Notes under the pieces: model-generated
Told to the model about the DNA's origin: nothing
Database searches by the model: none
What the model saw: the letters and a program-made list of their open reading frames with translations, nothing else
Translations under genes and position numbers: made by a program
Origin: Clostridiales bacterium UBA7273
GTDB taxonomy: Bacteria > Bacillota > Clostridia > Oscillospirales > Oscillospiraceae
Direction: 5' to 3'
Length of the DNA: 52,103 nucleotides
Assembly: GCA_002472405.1 (NCBI GenBank)
Contig: DKRV01000019.1
Span: forward strand, 17,185-69,287
Part shown: positions 6,619 through 15,038 of the stretch, piece by piece
Layout: the number at the start of each line of letters is the position of its first letter
How positions within the stretch are numbered: the stretch's first letter is position 1

Positions 6619-9144
6619 ATGGAGCAATACACAGTTACCGGCATGAGCTGCGCCGCATGCTCGGCGAGAGTCGAAAAGGCGGTGTCGGGAGTAAAGGGCG
6701 TAAGCTCCTGCTCGGTCAGCCTGCTGACAAATTCCATGGGCGTTGAGGGCACAGCCACTGCCGAAGATATAATAGCGGCGGTGCATGAAGCTGGATACGA
6801 TGCCTCGCCGAAAGGAAAGCATGAGCAGAGTCTGCGTTCATCTGCCGAAGAGGATGCACTTCGAGACAGAGAAACGCCTGTTCTTAAAAAGCGGCTTATA
6901 GCGTCGCTCGGATTTCTGATTGTGCTCATGTATGTTTCCATGGGGCACATGATGTGGGGCTGGCCTCTGCCGAGCTTTTTTAACGGGAACCATGTGGCTA
7001 TGGGGCTTTTGCAGATGCTGCTTACGATCATAATCATGGTCATAAACAAGAAGTTTTTCATCAGCGGCTTCAAAAGCCTGTGGCACCGCGCGCCTAATAT
7101 GGATGCTCTTGTTGCGTTGGGAGCAACGGCGGCCTTCGGTTACAGCACGTTTGCGCTGTTTGCCATGACCGATGCGCAGGTAAAGGGCGATGCGGCGGCA
7201 GTTATGAGCTATATGCATGAGTTTTATTTCGAGTCGGCGGCCATGATACTTGCTCTCATCACACTCGGAAAAATGCTTGAAGCGCGCTCAAAGGGCAAGA
7301 CCACCGATGCGCTCAAAAGCCTGATGAAGCTTGCGCCAAAAACCGCAACGGTCGAAAGAAACGGTGCGGAAATGACCGTGCCGATCGAGCAGGTCGCAAA
7401 GGACGACGTGTTCCTTGTGCGCCCCGGCGAGAGCATCCCCGTTGACGGCGTGGTGATAGACGGCAGCAGTGCCGTCGATGAATCGACGCTCACCGGCGAG
7501 AGCATCCCCGTTGACAAAGCGGCCGGAAGCCAGGTCTCGGCCGGAACCATGAATCGCTCGGGCTTTATCCGCTGCAAGGCGACGCGCGTCGGCGAGGATA
7601 CGACGCTTTCGCAGATCATCCGCATGGTGAGCGATGCTGCCGCAACGAAAGCGCCGATCGCAAAGGTCGCCGACAAGGTCTCGGGCGTTTTTGTGCCGAC
7701 GGTCATTACGATCGCGGCGATAACCGTTGCCGCATGGCTCATAGCAGGCCAAACGGTTGGCTTTGCGCTGGCGCGAGGCATATCGGTGCTCGTTATAAGC
7801 TGCCCGTGCGCGCTCGGCCTTGCAACGCCCGTTGCCATAATGGTCGGCAACGGAATGGGTGCAAAAAACGGCATTCTGTTCAAAACGGCGGTATCGCTCG
7901 AGGAAACGGGAAAGGCGCAGATCGTTGCGCTTGATAAGACAGGCACCATAACTCGCGGCGAGCCGCGCGTTACGGATCTTATCCCGGCAGACGGAGTAAG
8001 CGAAACCGAGCTTTTGTCCGCAGCCTACGCACTCGAGAAAAAAAGCGAGCATCCCCTGGCTCGCGCGATAACTCAAAGGGCAGAGCAGGAGCGTCTCACG
8101 GCTTTTGAGGTCGAGCGCTTTGAAGCCTTGCCCGGAAACGGCCTTACCGCGTCGCTTGACGGAGCGGAGCTTCTCGGCGGCAGCTTCAAATTCATAAGCG
8201 GACAGATAGCAGTGTCCGATGAAACGGCAAAAAGAGCCGAGCACCTGTCCGAGGAAGGGAAAACTCCGCTGCTTTTTGCACGCGGCGGAGCGCTTATCGG
8301 CATAATCGCCGTTGCAGATGTTATAAAGGACGACAGTCCGCAAGCCATAGAGCAGATGCGGAACATGGGCATACACGTTGTTATGCTCACCGGCGATAAC
8401 GAGCGCACGGCAAAGGCTATCGGCGCAAAAGCCAGCGTGGACGAGGTCATTGCCGGCGTGCTTCCCGACGGTAAGGAAAGCGTCATCCGCAGCCTTAAGG
8501 AAAAGGGAAAAGTCATCATGGTCGGCGACGGCGTGAACGACGCTCCGGCGCTCACGAGCGCGGATATAGGCATCGCGATCGGCGCAGGAGCCGACGTTGC
8601 GATCGACGCTGCGGACGTGGTGCTCATGAAAAGCCGCCTGTCCGATGTTCCGGCCGCTATCCGCCTCAGCCGCGCAACGCTGCGGAACATCCACGAAAAT
8701 CTGTTCTGGGCGTTTATCTATAACATCATCGGCATTCCGCTTGCCGCCGGTGTGTTCATAAGCGTGCTCGGCTGGCAGCTCAACCCGATGTTTGCCGCGG
8801 CGGCGATGAGTCTTTCAAGCTTCAGCGTAGTGACAAACGCTCTGCGCCTGAATTTTTTCAAAATGCACGACCCGAGCAGAGATCACAAGCTCCGCAAAAA
8901 ATTAAAAACAACAAGTGAAAAGGAGACAAAACAAATGGAAAAGACCATTAAGATCGACGGTATGATGTGCAATCATTGCGAGATGCACGTAAAAAAGGCT
9001 CTTGAAGCGCTCGACGGCGTAAAGTCTGCCGAGGTCAGCCACACCGCAGGAACCGCAGTGGTAACTCTGGAAAAAGCGGTCGCCGACAGTGCCTTGAAGC
9101 AGACCGTTGTCGATCAGGGCTATACGGTAACCGGTATAGAATAA
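6619..9144 (+). CDS. copA: Cu(I)-exporting P1B-type ATPase CopA with fused C-terminal CopZ domain
   Basis: An 841-residue copper efflux pump. Order: N-terminal heavy-metal-associated (HMA) domain with CAAC (residues 11-14), transmembrane helices, actuator TGES, the intramembrane Cu site CPC (395-397), phosphorylation site DKTGT (Asp439), SEHPLA in the nucleotide domain, GDGVND (from 636), and final helices. An extra HMA domain follows (residues 773-841, CNHC at 784-787). The fused tail equals a complete CopZ chaperone and has its own ribosome binding site and ATG at 8935. The operon ends in the terminator at 9151-9188. Confidence 0.95.
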   Translation: MEQYTVTGMSCAACSARVEKAVSGVKGVSSCSVSLLTNSMGVEGTATAEDIIAAVHEAGYDASPKGKHEQSLRSSAEEDALRDRETPVLKKRLIASLGFLIVLMYVSMGHMMWGWPLPSFFNGNHVAMGLLQMLLTIIIMVINKKFFISGFKSLWHRAPNMDALVALGATAAFGYSTFALFAMTDAQVKGDAAAVMSYMHEFYFESAAMILALITLGKMLEARSKGKTTDALKSLMKLAPKTATVERNGAEMTVPIEQVAKDDVFLVRPGESIPVDGVVIDGSSAVDESTLTGESIPVDKAAGSQVSAGTMNRSGFIRCKATRVGEDTTLSQIIRMVSDAAATKAPIAKVADKVSGVFVPTVITIAAITVAAWLIAGQTVGFALARGISVLVISCPCALGLATPVAIMVGNGMGAKNGILFKTAVSLEETGKAQIVALDKTGTITRGEPRVTDLIPADGVSETELLSAAYALEKKSEHPLARAITQRAEQERLTAFEVERFEALPGNGLTASLDGAELLGGSFKFISGQIAVSDETAKRAEHLSEEGKTPLLFARGGALIGIIAVADVIKDDSPQAIEQMRNMGIHVVMLTGDNERTAKAIGAKASVDEVIAGVLPDGKESVIRSLKEKGKVIMVGDGVNDAPALTSADIGIAIGAGADVAIDAADVVLMKSRLSDVPAAIRLSRATLRNIHENLFWAFIYNIIGIPLAAGVFISVLGWQLNPMFAAAAMSLSSFSVVTNALRLNFFKMHDPSRDHKLRKKLKTTSEKETKQMEKTIKIDGMMCNHCEMHVKKALEALDGVKSAEVSHTAGTAVVTLEKAVADSALKQTVVDQGYTVTGIE
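8935..9144 (+). CDS. copZ: Possible internally initiated CopZ copper chaperone
   Basis: In frame inside copA, AAAAGGAGA (8918-8926) lies about 8 bases before an ATG at 8935. The product would be 69 residues, the standard CopZ size, with a full HMA fold starting MEKTIKIDGMMCNHCEM. The preceding linker is Lys/Thr-rich and AT-rich, resembling a former intergenic spacer. The likely history is loss of a stop codon between copA and copZ. Whether the free protein is made is inference. Confidence 0.55.
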   Translation: MEKTIKIDGMMCNHCEMHVKKALEALDGVKSAEVSHTAGTAVVTLEKAVADSALKQTVVDQGYTVTGIE

Positions 9145-9150
9145 TTGTAG

Positions 9151-9188
9151 GCATAAAAAATCCGCCCCACGGGGCGGATTTTTTATGC
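9151..9188. terminator. Bidirectional terminator between copA and the zinc-ribbon gene
   Basis: A perfect 18-base palindrome, arms 9151-9168 and 9171-9188 with AC between, holds GC-rich cores flanked by A6 and T6 and so works on both strands. The stop codon of the minus-strand gene lies inside it. Confidence 0.92.
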
Positions 9189-9440
9189 CTTCTCACCCTT
9201 GTGAAATATCGGGTGGTCATAGGGATAATCCTTGTAATTTATAAGTATAACGCGGCATTTCGGGCAGTTTAACGCCGTGACCTCTTTTCCGATGTGCCCA
9301 TCAGGAAGATACAGCTCATCCTTTGCAAGCCCCGGCAGAACGGACACAAGCTTTTTCTTTTCGCTCCAGCAAACGCCGTCGCGGCTTTGAATGTATCCTG
9401 TCAGCAGCTCACCGCCGCAGTACGGGCATATTTTACTCAT
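9183..9440 (-). CDS. Small zinc-ribbon protein (DUF6487-like)
   Basis: An 85-residue protein with two CxxC pairs, CPYC near residue 5 and CPKC near residue 60, typical of a zinc ribbon. The spacing and the trailing region resemble the putative zinc-ribbon family DUF6487, though I name it from memory. AAGGAGG precedes the ATG at 9440 and a promoter lies at 9465-9493. Function is unknown. It is convergent with copA and shares its terminator, so it need not belong to the copper regulon. Confidence 0.75.
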   Translation of the reverse strand: MSKICPYCGGELLTGYIQSRDGVCWSEKKKLVSVLPGLAKDELYLPDGHIGKEVTALNCPKCRVILINYKDYPYDHPIFHKGEKA

Positions 9441-9464
9441 GGCGATACCTCCTTGTTTTCTTGT

Positions 9465-9493
9465 ATTATATCAAACCGTACATGCCGCTGCAA
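9465..9493 (-). promoter_or_regulatory. Promoter of the zinc-ribbon gene
   Basis: On the minus strand: TTGCAG (9493-9488), 17 bases, extended -10 TGA-TATAAT (9470-9465). Confidence 0.65.
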
Positions 9494-9498
9494 CCCGG

Positions 9499-10065
9499 TC
9501 AGCTGTAATACTTCACGTCGCTTTGCTGCTCCTTTAAAAGCTGCGCGCGGTGGTCGTTATAGTATTGGTCAAACTCATCGGTCATCAGCGCATCGTCAAC
9601 ACTGCCGTTATAGCCGGTTTCGCTGCAAAAATCCTTTCCGAGCTGAATGCGGAGATTCGTTCTTGATATCTGATCATACGACTGGTCATAAACCTGCGTC
9701 CAGTATTCGTCTATGCTCAGCCCTGCGCCGGAGCAATACTCATCGACCTGCTTTTTGACCTCGGGATAATCGTTGTAGCTTGCCTTGAGCGAGCTGAGGT
9801 TCTCTTCCATCTCGGCCTTGGTTGCTGCAACGCCGCGGCTTTCCGCCTCCTCGACGAGCATCCGCCCTATAAGCAGACGGTCTATTATGGCATCCTTTGT
9901 GTAATCGCTTGCCTCGACGTTCGGGCTGCCCCCGGCAAGATTTGCGGCTCTCTTTTGGAAATTTACCATGCCCTGCGTGACCTTGAAGCCCTTGTACTCG
10001 GCAAGCACCGTGTCGTCGCTCTGCTTTGAGCTTATGCCCAGTGACTTAAGGAACGATATCTCGTC
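9499..10065 (-). pseudogene. SurA N-terminal-like chaperone, 5'-truncated remnant
   Basis: The translated C-terminal part reads like the SurA N-terminal/peptidylprolyl-isomerase-associated lipoproteins of Clostridia: VLAEYKGFKVTQGMV, then a helical region with IIDRLLIGRMLVEEAESRG. No signal peptide, lipobox, RBS or plausible start is found upstream. The frame simply runs into sequence that belongs to another gene fragment on the opposite strand, with a stop at 10099-10101. A GTG at 10008 could serve as a start, but the conserved region seems to extend above it. The protein is therefore probably broken at about 10045-10085. Confidence 0.6.
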
Positions 10066-10066
10066 G

Positions 10067-10309
10067 CCAAACGAAACAACGCATATCGAGCTTAACGGCT
10101 ATAAGGTCGTCAGGATAACCCACGAGGAGGGCGAAATCGAGTTTTTGTGGACGGATAAAGAGTATTTTTTCAATCTGTTTTGCAGCAGTGTAAGCCCCGA
10201 TGAGGCAGAAAAAATATTCTTCGGCATTATCCCCGATGCCGAGTTGACCGAGACGGTCAAAAACGGGGGAGAGATCAACACAGGTAAATTTGCCAACGAT
10301 CAAAACTGA
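10067..10309 (+). pseudogene. C-terminal fragment of a DUF4367-like protein
   Basis: About 80 residues (HIELNGYKVVRITHEEG... WTDKEYFFNLF... ending at TGA 10309) look like a genuine protein C-terminus of the DUF4367 / anti-sigma-factor-tail type. The N-terminal majority is missing and the left end merges into the opposite-strand SurA-like remnant. A clean terminator follows at 10316-10347, as expected after a real gene end. Family assignment is tentative; truncation is well supported. Confidence 0.5.
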
Positions 10310-10315
10310 ATTTTG

Positions 10316-10347
10316 CGCCCTTTTTCCTTGGTGAAAAAGGGCGTTTT
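10316..10347 (+). terminator. Terminator after the DUF4367-like fragment
   Basis: CGCCCTTTTTC (10316-10326) and GAAAAAGGGCG (10333-10343) form a perfect 11-pair stem followed by TTTT. Confidence 0.85.
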
Positions 10348-10350
10348 CTG

Positions 10351-10379
10351 TTGTGCGGAAACGATAATGCTGATATAAT
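10351..10379 (+). promoter_or_regulatory. Promoter of the B12-riboswitch operon
   Basis: TTGTGC (10351-10356), a 17-base spacer ending TGA (extended -10), and TATAAT (10374-10379), just upstream of the riboswitch. Confidence 0.7.
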
Positions 10380-10394
10380 AATATGGTTAAATCA

Positions 10395-10560
10395 AGTGTG
10401 CCTTGCGGTGCCGCTTGACGCGGCCTAACAAGGAATTTGGTGCAAATCCGAAGCAGTCCCGCTGCCGTGAATGGCGACGAGGGCGCAGATGCCACTGTTT
10501 TTTTTATGGGAAGGCGCGCCCGAGAATGACCCATGAGCCGGAAGACTTGCCGCAAAAGCG
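10395..10560 (+). ncRNA. Cobalamin riboswitch
   Basis: Conserved blocks appear in the right order: AAGGAATTTGGTGCAAATCC near 10430, CAGTCCCGCTGCC near 10453, the B12-box-type GCCACTGT at 10491, TATGGGAAGG near 10505, and CATGAGCCGGAAGACTTGCC at 10532. These are the hallmark segments of the AdoCbl-type element. It lies between a promoter and the operon at 10589-17280 and presumably shuts down expression when corrinoid is plentiful. No separate terminator is clear downstream, so control may be translational. Confidence 0.93.
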
Positions 10561-10588
10561 CATTTGAAATCCAAAGGAGGTGGGATAT

Positions 10589-10630
10589 ATGCGCGAGGAC
10601 GCATGGATGCTCAACATTACCTACGAGTAG
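10589..10630 (+). CDS. 13-residue leader peptide after the riboswitch
   Basis: A very strong AAAGGAGGTG (10573-10582) is spaced correctly from an ATG opening a 13-codon frame, MREDAWMLNITYE, ending TAG at 10630. The next gene starts 45 bases later with its own TTGGAGG. The frame is too short for a known fold. It may be a leader peptide coupling riboswitch state to translation, or a fortuitous frame at the Shine-Dalgarno the riboswitch controls. Confidence 0.45.
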   Translation: MREDAWMLNITYE

Positions 10631-10675
10631 GGCGGCTGCGATAAACGATAAACTAAACTTACTTGGAGGATAACT

Positions 10676-13090
10676 ATGAAAAAAAGATCACTGAGCCTGC
10701 TTCTGGCTCTTTTAATGGTTCTGAGCCTCGTTATGCCCGGCACTGCCGCATTTGCCGACACCGTGTCCACAGAGACACCGGCAGATGCGTCGTACACCGT
10801 GCTCAAGTGGGCAAATAAGCTTGGCACGGACTGGATGAACGCTCCCAGCGTTCCGACCGTTGCTGACGACGGCGTTATCGTCATGGTCGGAACGACCATA
10901 AATAAGCTCAGCTTTGAAAACGGCGAGATCGTTGCAAGCGGAAAGATGAGCTCCTCTCCCAGCTACGGCTATACTCCTGCCGTTGTTAACGGCGACGAGA
11001 TAATCGCACCGCTCGGCAAGGGTACGCTCGAAGCCTTCGACGCAAAAACGCTTGAGAGCAAGTGGAGCGTTAGCGACGAGTTGGCCGGTCAGGCTCTTTC
11101 ACCCATTCTCTGCGCCGACGGCAAGGCATACACCGGCTTCTGGAACGGCGAGGCAAAGGACGCAAACTTCGTCTGCGTCGATACCGCAACCGGAAAGCTC
11201 CTGTGGAGCTACACCGTTAAGGGCGGCTTCTACTGGGCAGGCGCAGCCGAGGTTGGAAGCTATGTAGTCGTAGCCACCGACGACGGCGAAAACGGAACTA
11301 AGGGCACAAGCTCGCTGCTTGTATTCAAAAAGACCTATGCGGAAAACGAGGAGGTTAAGCCCGTTTCCTCCGTCGAGCTTGCAGGCTGCGGCGATGCGCG
11401 CAGCAGCATCACCGTTGACGGCGGCAAGGTGTATTTCACCACTAAGGGCGGCTATCTGTGCAGCGCATCGGTGAATGCCGAAAGCGGCGCGATAAGCGAT
11501 CTTAAAACCGTTTCGTTCAACGCTCAGAGCACGTCTACTCCCGTTGTGTTTGGCAACTATGTCTACTTCGGCGCAGGCAGCGGCATATCCGACAGCGGCT
11601 CCACGGGCAGCTTCGTCATTGCCGATAAGAACACCCTTGAGGTCGTAAACCACGTTGACATGCTCGGCTATCCCCAGTGCGAGATGCTCCTGTCAACGGC
11701 ATATCTCAATAGCACCGGTTATCTGTATTTCTACAGCACCTACAATATGGATCCCGGCGGCGTTTCGCTCATTAAGGTCAAGGCCGACGATGTCAGCAAG
11801 ACCGAGCTTACCGAGCTTTACGACGCAAAAGGCTATGAGCAGTACTGCATTGCAAGCCTCGTTGCCGACGATAACGGCAACCTCTATTATAAAAACGACA
11901 GCGGCAATATCTTCTGCCTTTCTTCAACCGTGAGCGCGGATGTGCTCGTCAGCATTGCCGACAAGGGCAGCGTTGAGCTCAGCTACGCTTCCGTGACCGC
12001 ATACGATCGCAATAATGACGGCTCGATCGACATCGACGAGGTCATGTACGCCACGCACGAGCAGTATTATGAAGGCGGCGCAGCGGCCGGTTATGCATCC
12101 GCAACCGGCGACTACGGCGCATACATAACCAAGCTCTGGGGCGACGAGAGCGGCAACTTCGGCTATTTTGTCGATGACAAGATGGCAATGGGCCTCGGCG
12201 ACAAGGTCGGCAGGGGCCAGCACGTCTATGCATACATAAATGCAAACTCCTATCCCAACAACGACGCATACTCCTATTTTGAAACACCGGTCTTCGATTG
12301 CGAGGCCTACGCCGCAACTCCCGTAAAGCTCATAGCTCAGAACGGCTATGACGAAAACTGGAGCCCGAAGTTTGAAGGCTATGACAAAGCTCAGCTCAAG
12401 GCATATACGGCCGATCTCAAGACCGAGGCAGAGGGATTCAAGGCAGTTTCCAAAGGAAACGGCGAGTACAGCATCAGCTTTGCAAAGGCAGGGGATTACT
12501 GTGTTGTCGCTACGGCGGAGAATAACGCAATAATTCCTGCTGTGTGCAAGGTAAGCGTGAGGGCTGCAAATGGCTTTGCCGACGTAAAAGAAACGGACTA
12601 TTACTACGAAGCAACCCTGTGGGGCAGCGCAAATGATATCGTGCGCGGCTTCAGCGCGGACAAGTTTGCACCCAATGCGCCCTGCACTCGCGCGCAGATA
12701 GTAACCTTCCTTTACCGCCTTGCCGGCAGTCCTGAGGTAAGCGGCAATTGCAAATTTGCGGATGTCACCGATAAGAATTATATCGATGCTATTATCTGGG
12801 CTGCCGAAGAGGGCGTAACAAAGGGTACGACCGCAACCACGTTCTCTCCGAATGCGACCTGCACCCGCGCCCAGGCAGTTACCTTCCTGCACCGCTATAT
12901 GGACACTCCGAAGGCTGCTCCGGCACATAGCTTCACAGACGTCACCAACACCGGCGCATTCTATTACGATGCAGTCATGTGGGCTGCCGATAACGGCGTT
13001 ACGCTTGGCTTTGCCGACGGAAGCTTCCGTCCCGGCGCAGTGTGCACCCGTGGCGAGATCGTGGCGTTTATCTACCGTGCAGCGGCGTAA
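10676..13090 (+). CDS. SLH-anchored PQQ-type beta-propeller surface protein
   Basis: An 804-residue exported protein. A signal peptide (1-24, ending AAFA) is followed by a PQQ/quinoprotein-like beta-propeller (about 35-430, blades such as TGKLLWSYTVKGG). Next come an EF-hand-like Ca site (DRNNDGSIDIDE, about 444-455) and a segment around 460-560 (GYFVDDKMAMGLGD) resembling DUF4430-type beta domains. Three S-layer homology repeats (about 633-804, each with a TRAQIVTFLYR-like end) should bind secondary cell-wall polymer. It is first in the cobalamin-riboswitch operon, upstream of a DUF4430 lipoprotein and an ECF transporter, so a role in capturing corrinoid at the wall is inferred. Confidence 0.85.
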   Translation: MKKRSLSLLLALLMVLSLVMPGTAAFADTVSTETPADASYTVLKWANKLGTDWMNAPSVPTVADDGVIVMVGTTINKLSFENGEIVASGKMSSSPSYGYTPAVVNGDEIIAPLGKGTLEAFDAKTLESKWSVSDELAGQALSPILCADGKAYTGFWNGEAKDANFVCVDTATGKLLWSYTVKGGFYWAGAAEVGSYVVVATDDGENGTKGTSSLLVFKKTYAENEEVKPVSSVELAGCGDARSSITVDGGKVYFTTKGGYLCSASVNAESGAISDLKTVSFNAQSTSTPVVFGNYVYFGAGSGISDSGSTGSFVIADKNTLEVVNHVDMLGYPQCEMLLSTAYLNSTGYLYFYSTYNMDPGGVSLIKVKADDVSKTELTELYDAKGYEQYCIASLVADDNGNLYYKNDSGNIFCLSSTVSADVLVSIADKGSVELSYASVTAYDRNNDGSIDIDEVMYATHEQYYEGGAAAGYASATGDYGAYITKLWGDESGNFGYFVDDKMAMGLGDKVGRGQHVYAYINANSYPNNDAYSYFETPVFDCEAYAATPVKLIAQNGYDENWSPKFEGYDKAQLKAYTADLKTEAEGFKAVSKGNGEYSISFAKAGDYCVVATAENNAIIPAVCKVSVRAANGFADVKETDYYYEATLWGSANDIVRGFSADKFAPNAPCTRAQIVTFLYRLAGSPEVSGNCKFADVTDKNYIDAIIWAAEEGVTKGTTATTFSPNATCTRAQAVTFLHRYMDTPKAAPAHSFTDVTNTGAFYYDAVMWAADNGVTLGFADGSFRPGAVCTRGEIVAFIYRAAA

Positions 13091-13092
13091 AA

Positions 13093-14145
13093 ATGAAAAA
13101 AAGATCAATTGCACTTATCCTTCTCGTTCTTATGATATGCAGCCTGCTTGCAGGCTGCATGAAGAACGCTGAAGCCGTAAACTTCGCCGGGGACATTGAC
13201 CTGGGCGAAGACGGCGTTATAACAAAAGAGGTTTTCTCGCAGCTGCGTGACAACGGCGAGATCGCTTCAATATGCGGAAATAGCGGCGAGATAAGCTATA
13301 AATGGACGGTTCCCGGCACTGAGGTCACGAATCCGCAGGATCTGTGCATGGCCTTGACGATAACGGAAAAAACCGACGGAAGCATTGAGATCACGCTAAA
13401 AAGTGACAAAAGCTTCGGCTTTCTGCCGACGCTTTCGGTCACGCTCAAAGATAAATGGGACGCTCTTTCCGCGAGCGTTTATGATGCAGACGGCAAAAAG
13501 CTGTGCGCTGCGTCCGTTACCGGCGGCGATAAAACCACGCTGAGCTTCAAGATCAGCGCGGACGTTTTTTCGTACATCATCCGCGCCGATGAGGCCGAGC
13601 CGACACCCGAACCGAGCAATAGCGCAAATCTCTCCGACGGCAGCCGTACCGAGAAGGACAAATACGGCACTGACCCCGTGCCGGTAGGCAAGCCCGAGCC
13701 GGTCGAGCCTGATAAATCGAATGTTGACACGAGCAAAAAGCTGCACTGCACGATATCGATCGACTGCGCAACGATACTTAATAATCTCGCCGATCTTGAC
13801 CCGGCAAAGCTCGATGTTTTGCCGACGGACGGAGTTATACTCAACGCCGTCACGGTTGAGTTTTCCGAGGGCGAGTCGGTGTTTGACGTTTTGCAGCGTG
13901 TCTGCCGCGAGAATAATATCCACATTGAAGCAACGTTCACTCCGGGATATAACAGCGCCTATGTCGAGGGAATACACAATCTGTATGAGTTTGACTGCGG
14001 CGAGCTTTCCGGCTGGATGTACAGCGTCAACGGCTGGTTTCCCAACTACGGATGCAGCCGCTATGCGCTGCAGGACGGCGACGTGATCAGGTGGCGCTAT
14101 ACCTGCGACCTTGGCGCGGACGTCGGCGGAAGCATGGTGGCCTGA
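13093..14145 (+). CDS. DUF4430 (transcobalamin-like C-terminal) lipoprotein
   Basis: A 350-residue lipoprotein. The lipobox LLAGC at about residue 20 fixes the start at ATG 13093, three codons from the previous stop. The longer in-frame GTG start would bury the signal peptide. The middle region is beta-rich, followed by a Pro/Glu linker. The C-terminal ~95 residues carry DUF4430 hallmarks: VFDVLQRVC, SGWMYSVNG, and LQDGDVIRWRYT. DUF4430 is related to the beta domain of animal transcobalamin. Between the SLH propeller and ecfT, it is the best candidate for the membrane-proximal corrinoid-binding protein. Binding itself is inferred. Confidence 0.85.
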   Translation: MKKRSIALILLVLMICSLLAGCMKNAEAVNFAGDIDLGEDGVITKEVFSQLRDNGEIASICGNSGEISYKWTVPGTEVTNPQDLCMALTITEKTDGSIEITLKSDKSFGFLPTLSVTLKDKWDALSASVYDADGKKLCAASVTGGDKTTLSFKISADVFSYIIRADEAEPTPEPSNSANLSDGSRTEKDKYGTDPVPVGKPEPVEPDKSNVDTSKKLHCTISIDCATILNNLADLDPAKLDVLPTDGVILNAVTVEFSEGESVFDVLQRVCRENNIHIEATFTPGYNSAYVEGIHNLYEFDCGELSGWMYSVNGWFPNYGCSRYALQDGDVIRWRYTCDLGADVGGSMVA

Positions 14146-14147
14146 GC

Positions 14148-15038
14148 ATGAACGACGCATTTTCGCAGCTGCACCCGGCGGCGAGCTTTGCTTTTTTTGT
14201 CGCAGTGATCACACTGACGATGCTTTATATGCATCCGGTGCTGCTAATAATAAGCCTTGCCGCTGCGGCAGGCTATGTATGCATTCTCAAAGGCGCGCGG
14301 CATTTTGGAAAAACGCTGATCTATCTTGTGCCGTTTCTCATTTTTATGTCGGTACTCAATGCGCTTTTTAATCACGCCGGAGTAACGCCGCTTTTTTATC
14401 TTTCAAACGGCAACGCCGTAACGAAAGAGGCGCTGACCTTCGGCTTTTACGCCTCGGTGATGCTCAGCGCGGTGATACTGTGGTTTGAATGCTTTAACGT
14501 CGTCATGACGTCGGATAAGCTCCTGTGCCTGTTCGGCAGACTCAGCCCGTCGGTTTCGCTGCTGCTGTCAATGGCGTTGAGATTCGTGCCGAAGTTCGGC
14601 AGAAAAATACGCAGCATCGATGCTGCCCGTGCGCAGATAGGGCAGGGCAGCGCTCAGGGTGGATTTATCCGCCGCGTAAAAAACAGCATGAAGGTTTTAT
14701 CGGTCACGCTGACGTGGGCGCTTGAAAGCTCGCTTACCGCGGCAAATTCAATGAAAAGCCGCGGCTACGGCGCGGCCCGGCGCACGAGCTTTTCGCTGTA
14801 CAGATTCACGGTGCGCGACGCTGTGACGATGGTTTTGTGCGCTTTCGCCGTCGGTGTGACGGCAGCATGCGTCGTCAGCGGCGGCATATACGCGCGCTAT
14901 TACCCGTCGGTAATAATAAGCGGCTTTGGCGGCATACCGGCGCTCGGAATGGCGGCGTTTGCACTCCTGTGTTTTTTGCCGCAGCTTTTTGATGCAAAGG
15001 AGGCCCTTGTATGGCGGCGTTTGAGATCCGCGATCTGA
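14148..15038 (+). CDS. ecfT: ECF transporter T component EcfT
   Basis: A 296-residue CbiQ/EcfT-family membrane scaffold that links the substrate-binding S component to the ATPases. It has about six hydrophobic helices. Two coupling-helix motifs are visible: AARAQIGQG near residue 160 and NSMKSRGYG near residue 203, corresponding to the Ala-Arg-Gly signatures. Start at ATG 14148, two bases after the lipoprotein stop, implies translational coupling. Its tail overlaps the ATPase gene by 28 bases. Confidence 0.9.
   Translation: MNDAFSQLHPAASFAFFVAVITLTMLYMHPVLLIISLAAAAGYVCILKGARHFGKTLIYLVPFLIFMSVLNALFNHAGVTPLFYLSNGNAVTKEALTFGFYASVMLSAVILWFECFNVVMTSDKLLCLFGRLSPSVSLLLSMALRFVPKFGRKIRSIDAARAQIGQGSAQGGFIRRVKNSMKVLSVTLTWALESSLTAANSMKSRGYGAARRTSFSLYRFTVRDAVTMVLCAFAVGVTAACVVSGGIYARYYPSVIISGFGGIPALGMAAFALLCFLPQLFDAKEALVWRRLRSAI

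Noticed and set aside
7288..8694. 468-codon frame antisense to copA
   Set aside because: Composition-driven shadow of a well-supported ATPase.
11924..13114. 396-codon frame antisense to the SLH gene
   Set aside because: Cys/Ala-rich shadow of the SLH repeats, with no start signal.
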